Shown here: positions 34,292-40,213 of the stretch, in pieces
Position numbering within the stretch: position 1 is the stretch's first letter
Layout: every line of letters begins with the position of its first letter
Assembly (NCBI RefSeq): GCF_900103135.1
Contig: NZ_FNGO01000022.1
Location: 1 to 40,213, forward strand
Direction of reading: 5' to 3'
DNA length: 40,213 nt
From: Halarsenatibacter silvermanii
GTDB lineage: Bacteria > Bacillota > Halanaerobiia > Halanaerobiales > Halarsenatibacteraceae
The notes under the pieces: model-generated
Databases searched by the model: none
What the model was told of the DNA's origin: nothing
Seen by the model: only the letters and a program-made list of their open reading frames with translations
Position numbers and translations under genes: made by a program

Positions 34292-34438
34292 GTGTCAAAA
34301 ATGGTCAGCTTCCTCTATAAACTCTCCCGCAAAGCCAACGACGCTGAAACCCTGGCCAGCGGCGATCCGGAGAGAATGGCCAAAAGAGCCAAAAACAAAT
34401 TCGTGGGCAGGAAATTGATGAAGAAATTGATGAAATAA
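34292..34438 (+). CDS. Small basic protein of unknown function (48 residues)
   Basis: GTG 34292 follows GGGAGGTG by about 11 bases and opens a 48-residue frame: MSKMVSFLYKLSRKANDAET, LASGDPERMAKRAKNKFVGR, KLMKKLMK. It resembles a widespread class of very small basic Firmicutes proteins with the pattern ...LASGxPxRxxKRxKNKxxGR..., often associated with accessory regions; this is pattern memory, not a search. High Lys/Arg content suggests nucleic-acid or membrane contact. It is too short for most gene finders. It precedes another small gene by 60 bases. Confidence 0.62.
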   Translation: MSKMVSFLYKLSRKANDAETLASGDPERMAKRAKNKFVGRKLMKKLMK

Positions 34439-34498
34439 AAAATAAAAAGACTTAAACCGAGCATACAGATAATCCAAAAAGAGGAGGATGAAAAAAAT

Positions 34499-34690
34499 AT
34501 GAAAGAGATACTCAGCGAACGCAAGCTGGGCGAAAAGCTGACTCTGGGAGTTCAGGCCGAGGCCGATGAAGTCGGGCTTTATCTGGCTTCTGAGGACGTG
34601 TCGGCCAGCTGTGCCTTTTTGCCCGATGAATGGGATAATTTCGTAGAAGCGGTAAAAGCAGCCGACCAAAAAATTCAGGATCAGATCTGA
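34499..34690 (+). CDS. Small acidic hypothetical protein (63 residues)
   Basis: ATG 34499 lies 11 bases after GAGGAGG and opens a 63-residue acidic protein (MKEILSERKLGEKLTLGVQA, EADEVGLYLASEDVSASCAF, then LPDEWDNFVEAVKAADQKIQ). The layout of alternating short strands with a C-terminal helix resembles small single-domain proteins, but no family was recognised. It follows the 48-residue basic protein on the same strand and ends at a terminator-like hairpin, so the two small genes may form one unit. Confidence 0.6.
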   Translation: MKEILSERKLGEKLTLGVQAEADEVGLYLASEDVSASCAFLPDEWDNFVEAVKAADQKIQDQI

Positions 34691-34734
34691 TAAAGAATAG
34701 AACGCCGGAATCACCCTTTACATTTTTTCAGGCC

Positions 34735-34790
34735 GCTTCTGCTTCTGGAAACTTTTTTGCTTCTTTCAGCAGCAGAAGCTTTCTTTATTT
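34735..34790 (+). terminator. Intrinsic terminator after the small-gene pair
   Basis: GCTTCTGCTTCTG (34735-34747) pairs with CAGCAGCAGAAGC (34767-34779) with one mismatch, followed by TTTCTTTATTT. It ends the signalling/small-protein block before the ABC importer. Confidence 0.65.
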
Positions 34791-34835
34791 AGGCAGGTTC
34801 CAGGCGATAATTTGCACGCAGCAGGTAAAGCCGGT

Positions 34836-34864
34836 TTGCAATCGCACCTATTTCCTGATAAACT
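34836..34864 (+). promoter_or_regulatory. Possible promoter of the ABC importer operon
   Basis: TTGCAA (34836-34841) and TAAACT (34859-34864) are spaced by 17 bases, 70 bases before the first permease gene. Each box matches the consensus at four of six positions. TTTGCA also occurs 24 bases further upstream, which could mark a LacI-type site. Confidence 0.3.
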
Positions 34865-34933
34865 TCCATAGGTAGATAGGCAGCCCCTTTTACTTACAAA
34901 ATCGATAAAGTCACAGGTTCAGGAGGTTTTAGC

Positions 34934-35848
34934 ATGCAGCAGGACAGCGCTTCTCAGGGGGAGAGTCTCCGGGATCGGCTTAAAAGCGAAAAGATGACAG
35001 CTTTTTTCTTCTGTCTGCCGGCCCTGATTCCGCTCACAGTTTTCTGGGTATTCCCTCTGCTTTTTGCCCTTTATCTGAGCATGACCAACTGGGATCTCAT
35101 GATGCCGGTGTATGACTTTGTCGGGCCTGAGAATTATCTCCGGCTTTTTCGCGATCCCGAATTTTACCGCACCCTCTGGAACACCCTTTATTTCACCGCC
35201 GGCAGCGTTATTCCCGCCGTGCTGGGCGGTCTAATTCTGGCTATCATAGTCAAAGGAAAAGTTCTGGGCCGAACAGTTCATCAAACTCTGCTGTTTTCGC
35301 CCTGGGTCACCCCGCTGGTAGCCATGGCCATAGTTTTTTCCTGGATTTTCGATCCGGGAACAGGTCTGATAAATTACATACTGCAGCTTTTCAATCTGCC
35401 GGCGCTGCCCTGGTATGCCAGCTCGGACTGGGCCATGCCGGTTGTGATAGCGGTCAGCGTCTGGAGAACTCTGGGTTATTCCATGGTCTTTTATGTGGTG
35501 GCCCTGGAGCGAATTCCTGATTCGATCTATGAGCAGGCGAAAATCGATGGAGTCAATTTCTGGAGCCGTTTTCGTCATATAACGCTGCCGCTGGTCTCGC
35601 CCACCACTCTGTTTCTGTCGGTGGTGCTCACAATTCAGGCCCTGCGCGCCTTCGACCAGATAGATATAATCACCCAGGGCGGTCCGGCCGGAGCCACCCG
35701 CACCCTGCTTTATCACTATTATCAGTCGGCCTTTGAACGCTTTCACGCCGGTGAAGCCGCCGCTATCGGCATAGTTATTCTGGTCATTGCCGGGCTTTTT
35801 GCGCTGGCCCAGTTTTTGATCTCAAAAAAATACGTTCATTATCAATAG
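34934..35848 (+). CDS. ABC sugar transporter permease (MalF/UgpA-like)
   Basis: 304 residues, six membrane helices. The first helix (FFFCLPALIPLTVFWVFPLL) and AFALYLSMTNWD-like periplasmic start are typical of MalF-type carbohydrate permeases. The cytoplasmic EAA loop is present: EQAKIDGVNFWSRFRHITLP (EAA---G---------I-LP), the contact for the ATPase. ATG follows CAGGAGG. It is paired with a second permease and a binding protein downstream, but no ATPase gene is present, so a shared MsmX/UgpC-type ATPase encoded elsewhere is expected. The sugar is unknown. Confidence 0.9.
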   Translation: MQQDSASQGESLRDRLKSEKMTAFFFCLPALIPLTVFWVFPLLFALYLSMTNWDLMMPVYDFVGPENYLRLFRDPEFYRTLWNTLYFTAGSVIPAVLGGLILAIIVKGKVLGRTVHQTLLFSPWVTPLVAMAIVFSWIFDPGTGLINYILQLFNLPALPWYASSDWAMPVVIAVSVWRTLGYSMVFYVVALERIPDSIYEQAKIDGVNFWSRFRHITLPLVSPTTLFLSVVLTIQALRAFDQIDIITQGGPAGATRTLLYHYYQSAFERFHAGEAAAIGIVILVIAGLFALAQFLISKKYVHYQ

Positions 35849-35914
35849 TTCTATGCAGCTATCATATCTTATTAAATCAGCGATCATTATTCGTGCATTC
35901 AGGAGGCAACAGAT

Positions 35915-36841
35915 ATGAGCAGTAAAGACAGTTCTCAGGAAAAAACCACTGCTGCCGAACTTTCTGCCGCCGGCGAAAGCGCAGCCGGGAGCAGCAGGGG
36001 CCGACCCGGATGGAAAAAAACTTTGAGCAGGGTTGTGCCCAATATCTTCATTGCCGCCATGAGTTTTATCATGATCTTTCCCTTCCTGTGGATGTTTGCC
36101 AGCGCTTTGATGACCCAGGAGGAAATAGCCAGCTATCCGCCCACATTTATACCCGCGTCACCGCAGTGGAGCCATTTTCTCGAGGCCTGGCAGTCAGCCC
36201 CCTTTAATATCTACATATTCAACAGCTTTTTTACCGCTTCAGCCATAGTTGCCCTGCATATAATAACTACAGCTCTGTTCGCCTATGCTATAACCCAGCT
36301 GAATTTCCGGTTTAGAAAACCACTTTTTGTTATCGTGATGGCCACCTATATGCTGCCGGTGCCGGTCACCTATGTTCCCAGCTATATCGTGCTTTCCTGG
36401 CTGGGCTGGCTTGATACCTATCAGGGCATCATCTTTTCCAACTCGGTCAGCGTCTTCGCCATCTTTTTGGCCCGTCAGGCCTTTCTGCAGGTGCCTGACG
36501 AGCTGGTCGATGCCTCCAAGGTCGACGGGGCCAGCCACTGGACCATCCTGTGGAAGGTGTTCTTTCCTCTCACCAAACCTATCTTTATCACCTTCGGTCT
36601 GATAAATTTTGTGCTCATGTACAACAATTATCTCTGGCCGCTTTTGATAATCCGCAGCGAGAGGCTTTATCTGATAACCATCGGACTTCGCCAATTTTTC
36701 ATCGAACAGGGAGCCTACGGAGTCAACTGGCCGCTTATCATGGCCGCCAGCACAATCGTGGTAACTCCGCTGCTCATTCTCTTTTTCATCACCCAGAAAT
36801 GGTTCATAAAAGGTGTCGGCGATACCGGGGTCAAGGGGTGA
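35915..36841 (+). CDS. ABC sugar transporter permease (MalG/UgpE-like)
   Basis: 308 residues. An unusually long N-terminal hydrophilic stretch of about 40 residues (Ser/Ala/Gly rich) precedes the first of six helices (NIFIAAMSFIMIFPFLWMFA). MalG-type features: ASALMTQEEIASYPPTFIPA, TTALFAYAITQL and the EAA loop VDASKVDGASHWTILWKVFF, then PLTKP. The C-terminus (TQKWFIKGVGDTGVKG) is the classic end of MalG-like proteins, with the GxxxGxVKG pattern. It follows the first permease by 66 bases, and together they form the heterodimeric channel. Confidence 0.9.
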   Translation: MSSKDSSQEKTTAAELSAAGESAAGSSRGRPGWKKTLSRVVPNIFIAAMSFIMIFPFLWMFASALMTQEEIASYPPTFIPASPQWSHFLEAWQSAPFNIYIFNSFFTASAIVALHIITTALFAYAITQLNFRFRKPLFVIVMATYMLPVPVTYVPSYIVLSWLGWLDTYQGIIFSNSVSVFAIFLARQAFLQVPDELVDASKVDGASHWTILWKVFFPLTKPIFITFGLINFVLMYNNYLWPLLIIRSERLYLITIGLRQFFIEQGAYGVNWPLIMAASTIVVTPLLILFFITQKWFIKGVGDTGVKG

Positions 36842-36926
36842 TTTTTTCCGCATAAACTCCGCTCCCGGTTCAATTTTTTCAATCCATAGATCCTTTAAAA
36901 CTCACTAAAATTCGGAGGTGAGCGCT

Positions 36927-38213
36927 TTGTTAAAAAAGATACTGAGAACTACCCTGATGTCATTGCTTATTTTAGCTGCTGCAGCAGGTCTTTCTTTTCA
37001 GTCTGTGGACGCTGAACCGGTGGAAATCGACTTCTATTATGGCCTGGGCGGATACCTGGGCGAAGTTGTGGAGGAATTTATCGAGGAATTCAACGAGGAG
37101 AATCCGGATGTGGAAGTTGAAGGCCATACTTTCGGCGATTACGATGAAGCCCTGCAGGCCTTTCAGTCCGGTGTTGCTGCCGGCGATCCGCCGGAGGCGG
37201 TCATGCTCGATCCAACCCCCGCGGTGGAATTTGCCGACCGCGAAATAACCGCTTCTTTGAGCGATTTTATCGACGAGGATGAGGATGCCGACCGCGACGA
37301 TTATGTGGAAGCCTTCACCGAAATGACCAAAATTGACGGCGAACAGCACGCTATTCCCATGTTCGGTACCACTCAGCTTCTCTACTATCGTCACGATCTC
37401 TTCGAAGAAGAGGGCATCTCTCCCGATAAGCTGGAAACCTGGGAGGGACTGGGCGAAGCCGCCGCTCAGCTGGCCGCCCGGGAGGATGTAGAATACGGCT
37501 GGATGCCCATGTGGGATCGCATTAACCTGATGGATGTAGTTTACTCCCGGGGAGGAGAGGTGCTGAGCGATGACGGCACCGAGGTCAGGCTCACCGACGA
37601 AGCATGGGTGGAAAGCTGGGAGGCGCTGCGACAGTGGATCCATGAAGATGAAATACTGGGCTTAAACCACGGCGGCGTAGGCTGGGAATACTGGTATGAC
37701 ACCATCGACGATGTTCTGGAAGGCCGGGCAGCCGGTTATACCGGTTCCAGCGGCGACCAGGGCGATCTCGACTTCGATAAAGTTTCAGCCGCTGTTCAGC
37801 CCGGCTGGGAAGCTCACGACGGAGAACCCGCTCCCATCGCCGAAGCCAAATATGGCGTGGTGCCGGCCCGCATCTCGGAAGAAAAACAGGAAGCCGCCTA
37901 TGAATGGCTGGCCTTTTTCACCAGCCCGGAAAAGACTGCCGAGTGGAATATGAAGACGGGCTATCTGGCCGTCCGTCATTCCGCCCAGGAAGATCCGGAA
38001 TTCCAGGAGTTTCTCGAAGATAATCCGCAGGCTGAAGTTCCTCTCCAGCAGCTGGAAGTCGCCTCGCCGATTTTCATCGATCCGACCGGAGGCGAGATAA
38101 ATCAGGCCATTGACGACGCTATAGACGCCATTCTCATAGAAAACGTGCCGGCCGAAGAAGCGCTGCAGTCGGCCGAAAGTCGGGCCCAGCGAGCTCTGGA
38201 CGTAGTTCAGTAA
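36927..38213 (+). CDS. ABC sugar transporter substrate-binding protein
   Basis: 428 residues from TTG 36927, 6 bases after GGAGGTG; GTG 36918 overlaps the ribosome site. A signal peptide (MLKKILRTTLMSLLILAAAA, GLSFQSVDA|EPVE) lacks a lipobox Cys, which is unusual for a Gram-positive-type importer and suggests a diderm envelope with soluble periplasm. The mature protein begins with EIDFYYGLGGYLGEVVEEFI and contains FGTTQLLYYRHDLFEEEG, typical of family 1 (UgpB/MalE-like) binding proteins. It is very acidic (EDEDADRDD), fitting a halophile. It is the last gene before a strong terminator. Confidence 0.88.
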   Translation: MLKKILRTTLMSLLILAAAAGLSFQSVDAEPVEIDFYYGLGGYLGEVVEEFIEEFNEENPDVEVEGHTFGDYDEALQAFQSGVAAGDPPEAVMLDPTPAVEFADREITASLSDFIDEDEDADRDDYVEAFTEMTKIDGEQHAIPMFGTTQLLYYRHDLFEEEGISPDKLETWEGLGEAAAQLAAREDVEYGWMPMWDRINLMDVVYSRGGEVLSDDGTEVRLTDEAWVESWEALRQWIHEDEILGLNHGGVGWEYWYDTIDDVLEGRAAGYTGSSGDQGDLDFDKVSAAVQPGWEAHDGEPAPIAEAKYGVVPARISEEKQEAAYEWLAFFTSPEKTAEWNMKTGYLAVRHSAQEDPEFQEFLEDNPQAEVPLQQLEVASPIFIDPTGGEINQAIDDAIDAILIENVPAEEALQSAESRAQRALDVVQ

Positions 38214-38292
38214 ATAAGCAGATAATTTAAAAATCCGGTCTGAAAATCAACCGGTTCAATACCAGGACCAAAAACATCCATAAAAAGATCAC

Positions 38293-38332
38293 ACCGCCGG
38301 CCCTTTCCAGGCCGGCGGTTTCCTGTTTTTTT
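38293..38332 (+). terminator. Strong intrinsic terminator of the ABC importer operon
   Basis: ACCGCCGGCC (38293-38302) pairs perfectly with GGCCGGCGGT (38310-38319) around CTTTCCA, followed by TTCCTGTTTTTTTA. It is the clearest terminator in the window. Confidence 0.92.
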
Positions 38333-38336
38333 ATGT

Positions 38337-38561
38337 TTGGAGAAGCCAAAATTTCCGGGAGATGTCGGCAGAGAACTGGAAAATGAAGGGGTTAGGGCGA
38401 TAACTGCCGACTGCGGCTATATGGCGATGTTTCAGAGAAAAATGGCCGCTTTTTGGCCTGTACCCAGCTGGCAGGTTTTTACGGGGAAGATGAAAAACTT
38501 TTATGGGAAGCAGCAGATATTGCTGAAACGCTGGGCAATAATTAATTCATGCTTTCAATAA
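38337..38561 (+). pseudogene. Decayed Asp/Glu/hydantoin-racemase-like gene remnant
   Basis: The frame reads KPKF-PGDVG then immediately RELENEGVRAITADCGYMA, MFQRKMAAFWPVP. In racemase-family proteins these are two separate blocks: the N-terminal xPGDIGN loop and the central LEAxGVRAITxxCGF block holding a catalytic Cys, normally tens of residues apart. The region between is gone, and after PVP the text loses family likeness. In the +1 frame from about 38457 the sequence ACTQLAGFYGEDEKLLWEAA runs to a TAA near 38549, so a second lesion is likely. The remnant begins right behind the ABC terminator with no ribosome site. Confidence 0.62.
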
Positions 38562-38705
38562 ACTAGATATGCTTGCTATAAAAAGCAGCTTGGCCTTTGC
38601 TGGCAGCTCTTCAACAACAGCAGCATTTTCTACATAATTCTCCATCTTGGCCAGAAACATTCCCCCTTTCATCATGAGGCTGGCAATTTCATTATACGTT
38701 AGCAT
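38547..38705 (-). CDS. Possible small protein (52 residues), doubtful
   Basis: On the minus strand ATG 38705 opens a 52-residue frame (MLTYNEIASLMMKGGMFLAK, MENYVENAAVVEELPAKAKL, LFIASISSLLKA) that is protein-like, with an amphipathic start and a hydrophobic end. No ribosome site precedes it; an internal ATG has GGGGGA almost touching it. It overlaps the 3' end of the racemase remnant. It may itself be the leftover end of a larger gene. The rest of 38706-38898 is AT-rich with no gene. Confidence 0.3.
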   Translation of the reverse strand: MLTYNEIASLMMKGGMFLAKMENYVENAAVVEELPAKAKLLFIASISSLLKA

Positions 38706-38916
38706 TATAATTTTTGCTGGTAAATAGAACCATAAAAAATAAAGTCTTAGTTTTGAACGAAAAAATTTTAATCATGATTAGGAAGGAATTTCCCCCTTTA
38801 TACAGAAACAACTTAATGAAGAGTATATGAAATATTGTTTTATAATATAAAATTCTAAAGTCAACTAATAATAATTTAGTTAGCTTTATAAAATATAAAT
38901 GCTTAGGGGGAGAAAA

Positions 38917-39951
38917 ATGAATAAGGATGATTGGAAGCTTTTGTGTGACATTGTTGATTTCAAAAAGTTGGGAGCTGCACCCGTTGGTTTTATTATAGAC
39001 AGTCCGTGGTTGCCCGAATGGTATGATGTCTCACATATGAATTTTTATCGGCAGGACAATACATGGCTTAATGCAAATTTAAAGGCAATACAAAAATTTT
39101 CCGATGTAATGTTCTTACCAGGTTTTTGGGCAGAATTTGGCATGTGTACTGAGCCCTCAGCCTTCGGCTCAAAACCTATATGGTCTGAGAACGATACCCC
39201 TCATCCCGCTAAAGTAATTTCAGATATAGAAAAGGTGGACAAATTAGAAAAACCTGATCCTGAAAAGCATGGTTTGCTTCCTTTTGTATTAAACAGATTG
39301 GAATATAATAAGGATAAAATTAACAATGAAGGCCATCAAATAAAGTTTGCTGTTGCTCGTGGTCCCTTCAATATAGCAGCGTATTTGGTTGGACACACTG
39401 AGTTTTTAGTTTCTTTAAAATCCAAACCTGATAAAGCAAAAAAATTGATAGAGCTTGTCTCAGAATTTATAGTAGATTGGTTACAAGTTCAAAAAGCTAG
39501 ATTTAAATCTATTGAGGGAATATTTGTTCTTGATGATATAATTGGTTTTGTAAATGAAGACGATTTTCGGGAATTTGCTCTGCCATATTTCAAAGAAATA
39601 TATGATGCATTCGATACGAAAATTAATTTTCTTCATAATGATATGGAAAGTTTAATTCCGGCTAATTATTTGAATGAGATAGGTGTTAATTTATACAATT
39701 TTAGCCATGAACATAGTTTTAAAAAGGTTCAAAAAATCACTAATGAGAAGGTAGCCCTTGTGGGGAATATCCCTCCCAGAGATATTTTAGCGGAAGGAAC
39801 CCCAGAAGAGATAAAAAATCACGTTAAAAAAGCTATAAATTCAGTCGTAAATTTAAAAGGAATTTTATTATCATGTGGCGGGGGAATGCCCCCAGGAGTT
39901 ACTTCAGAAAATATAAATGCGTTTGTTGATGCTGTAAAAGAAAATATTTAA
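38917..39951 (+). CDS. Second UroD-fold protein, AT-rich and lacking the HxC zinc motif
   Basis: 344 residues from ATG 38917, 5 bases after AGGGGGAG; ATG 38899 lies upstream of the ribosome site. The UroD/MtaA superfamily is suggested by FAVARGPFNIAAYLVG, EFIVDWLQVQKARF, IFVLDDIIGFVNEDDFREFA, NLYNFSHEHSFKKVQ, VALVGNIPPRDILAEGTPEE and a C-terminal LLSCGGGMPPGVTSENI. At the place of HxCG it has LHNDMES, so one Cys ligand is missing while the C-terminal Cys remains. Codons are strongly AT-biased (AAA, TTA, ATA) compared with the paralogue at 9084 and all other genes here, which points to acquisition by transfer. Substrate unknown. Confidence 0.75.
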   Translation: MNKDDWKLLCDIVDFKKLGAAPVGFIIDSPWLPEWYDVSHMNFYRQDNTWLNANLKAIQKFSDVMFLPGFWAEFGMCTEPSAFGSKPIWSENDTPHPAKVISDIEKVDKLEKPDPEKHGLLPFVLNRLEYNKDKINNEGHQIKFAVARGPFNIAAYLVGHTEFLVSLKSKPDKAKKLIELVSEFIVDWLQVQKARFKSIEGIFVLDDIIGFVNEDDFREFALPYFKEIYDAFDTKINFLHNDMESLIPANYLNEIGVNLYNFSHEHSFKKVQKITNEKVALVGNIPPRDILAEGTPEEIKNHVKKAINSVVNLKGILLSCGGGMPPGVTSENINAFVDAVKENI

Positions 39952-40007
39952 AACAAATAATTTTTATCGTCTTTAGTTGGCTATAAAAGAGAACATGGTC
40001 AAGATTA

Positions 40008-40106
40008 ATGACATTTAAACAGCTGAACAAACCAGCAATTGAGCAGTATATTGAGATTATAGAGCATTATCATCCCGATCATGGCAATGATGAAGAAGAA
40101 AGTTAA
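40008..40106 (+). CDS. Very small ORF (32 residues), doubtful
   Basis: ATG 40008 to TAA 40104-40106 encodes MTFKQLNKPAIEQYIEIIEH, YHPDHGNDEEES, an acidic-ended peptide with natural-looking composition. There is no convincing ribosome site. It may be a real small protein or the tail of a lost gene. It lies between the AT-rich UroD-fold gene and a long palindrome. Confidence 0.22.
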   Translation: MTFKQLNKPAIEQYIEIIEHYHPDHGNDEEES

Positions 40107-40121
40107 TTCGATCTTCAGATT

Positions 40122-40149
40122 TTCATCAGGGGGTTAACCCCCTGATGAA
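40122..40149. repeat. 28-bp perfect palindrome near the window end
   Basis: TTCATCAGGGGGTT is followed at once by its exact reverse complement (centre between 40135 and 40136). There is no loop and no T-run, so it is not a normal terminator. It could be a transposon end, recombination site or operator. Nothing further can be assigned from here to 40213. Confidence 0.7.
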
Positions 40150-40213
40150 CCAGTCAACACCGTACAACCACGTCTAACCGCGGAACAGGGCGGACAAATG
40201 TCCTAAGTGTAAA

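Noticed and set aside
40178-40213. Zinc-ribbon transposase start (CPKC pattern) at the right edge
   Set aside because: A CxxC appears in one open frame, but only 12 codons are visible, with no start codon; insufficient.
1-40213. CRISPR arrays, tRNA or rRNA genes, integrases
   Set aside because: No regularly spaced repeats, no tRNA cloverleaf or rRNA signature and no recombinase were found by reading.

Overview
The window reads as a chromosomal segment of an anaerobic, salt-adapted Firmicute, most like the Halanaerobiales (Halanaerobium/Halarsenatibacter type). This is inferred from clostridial-style amino-acid fermentation genes, very acidic exported proteins, strong AGGAGG ribosome sites with many TTG/GTG starts, an NhaC-type carrier, and a selenoprotein. 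No rRNA, tRNA or CRISPR array was seen.

1-11.8 kb (all +): the last residues of a TRAP permease, a split aconitase-X pair, then histidine degradation by the formimino-transfer route (cyclodeaminase, glutamate formiminotransferase, hutI, hutU, hutH). Together these take histidine through urocanate, imidazolonepropionate and formiminoglutamate to glutamate, with the one-carbon unit passed to folate. Next come a HesB-like gene with an in-frame UGA at the usual Cys position and a SECIS-like hairpin behind it, a UroD-fold protein, a HisC/CobD-like aminotransferase and RidA.

11.9-20 kb (+): a FadR-type regulator, an NhaC-family carrier, asparaginase, aspartase, two-subunit fumarase and malic enzyme. 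This is a complete asparagine -> aspartate -> fumarate -> malate -> pyruvate module. 20.2-24 kb: tryptophanase (+), then an L-lactate permease and its probable FCD-type GntR regulator (-).

24.2-29.1 kb: a tripartite tricarboxylate transporter (tctC, tctB, tctA), a creatininase-fold amidohydrolase overlapping tctA, and a truncated VOC gene on the minus strand. 29.2-34.8 kb: a signalling block with a double-domain KaiC-like ATPase, a REC-like/PAS/GGDEF/HD-GYP protein, a GAF-PP2C phosphatase and two small proteins.

34.9-38.3 kb: a sugar-type ABC importer (two permeases and a binding protein, no ATPase). 38.3-40.2 kb: a decayed, visibly AT-richer end with a racemase remnant, a second UroD-fold gene lacking the usual HxC motif, very small ORFs and a 28-bp perfect palindrome.

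The observations most worth a second look are the HesB-like selenoprotein (8718-9065), which ordinary gene calling truncates; a dispersed repeat with conserved ends and a variable middle, found before the NhaC, KaiC-like and phosphatase genes; a start-less but protein-like ORF with an intact ribosome site before tctC; and several decay scars (28.74-29.06 kb and 38.3-38.7 kb).
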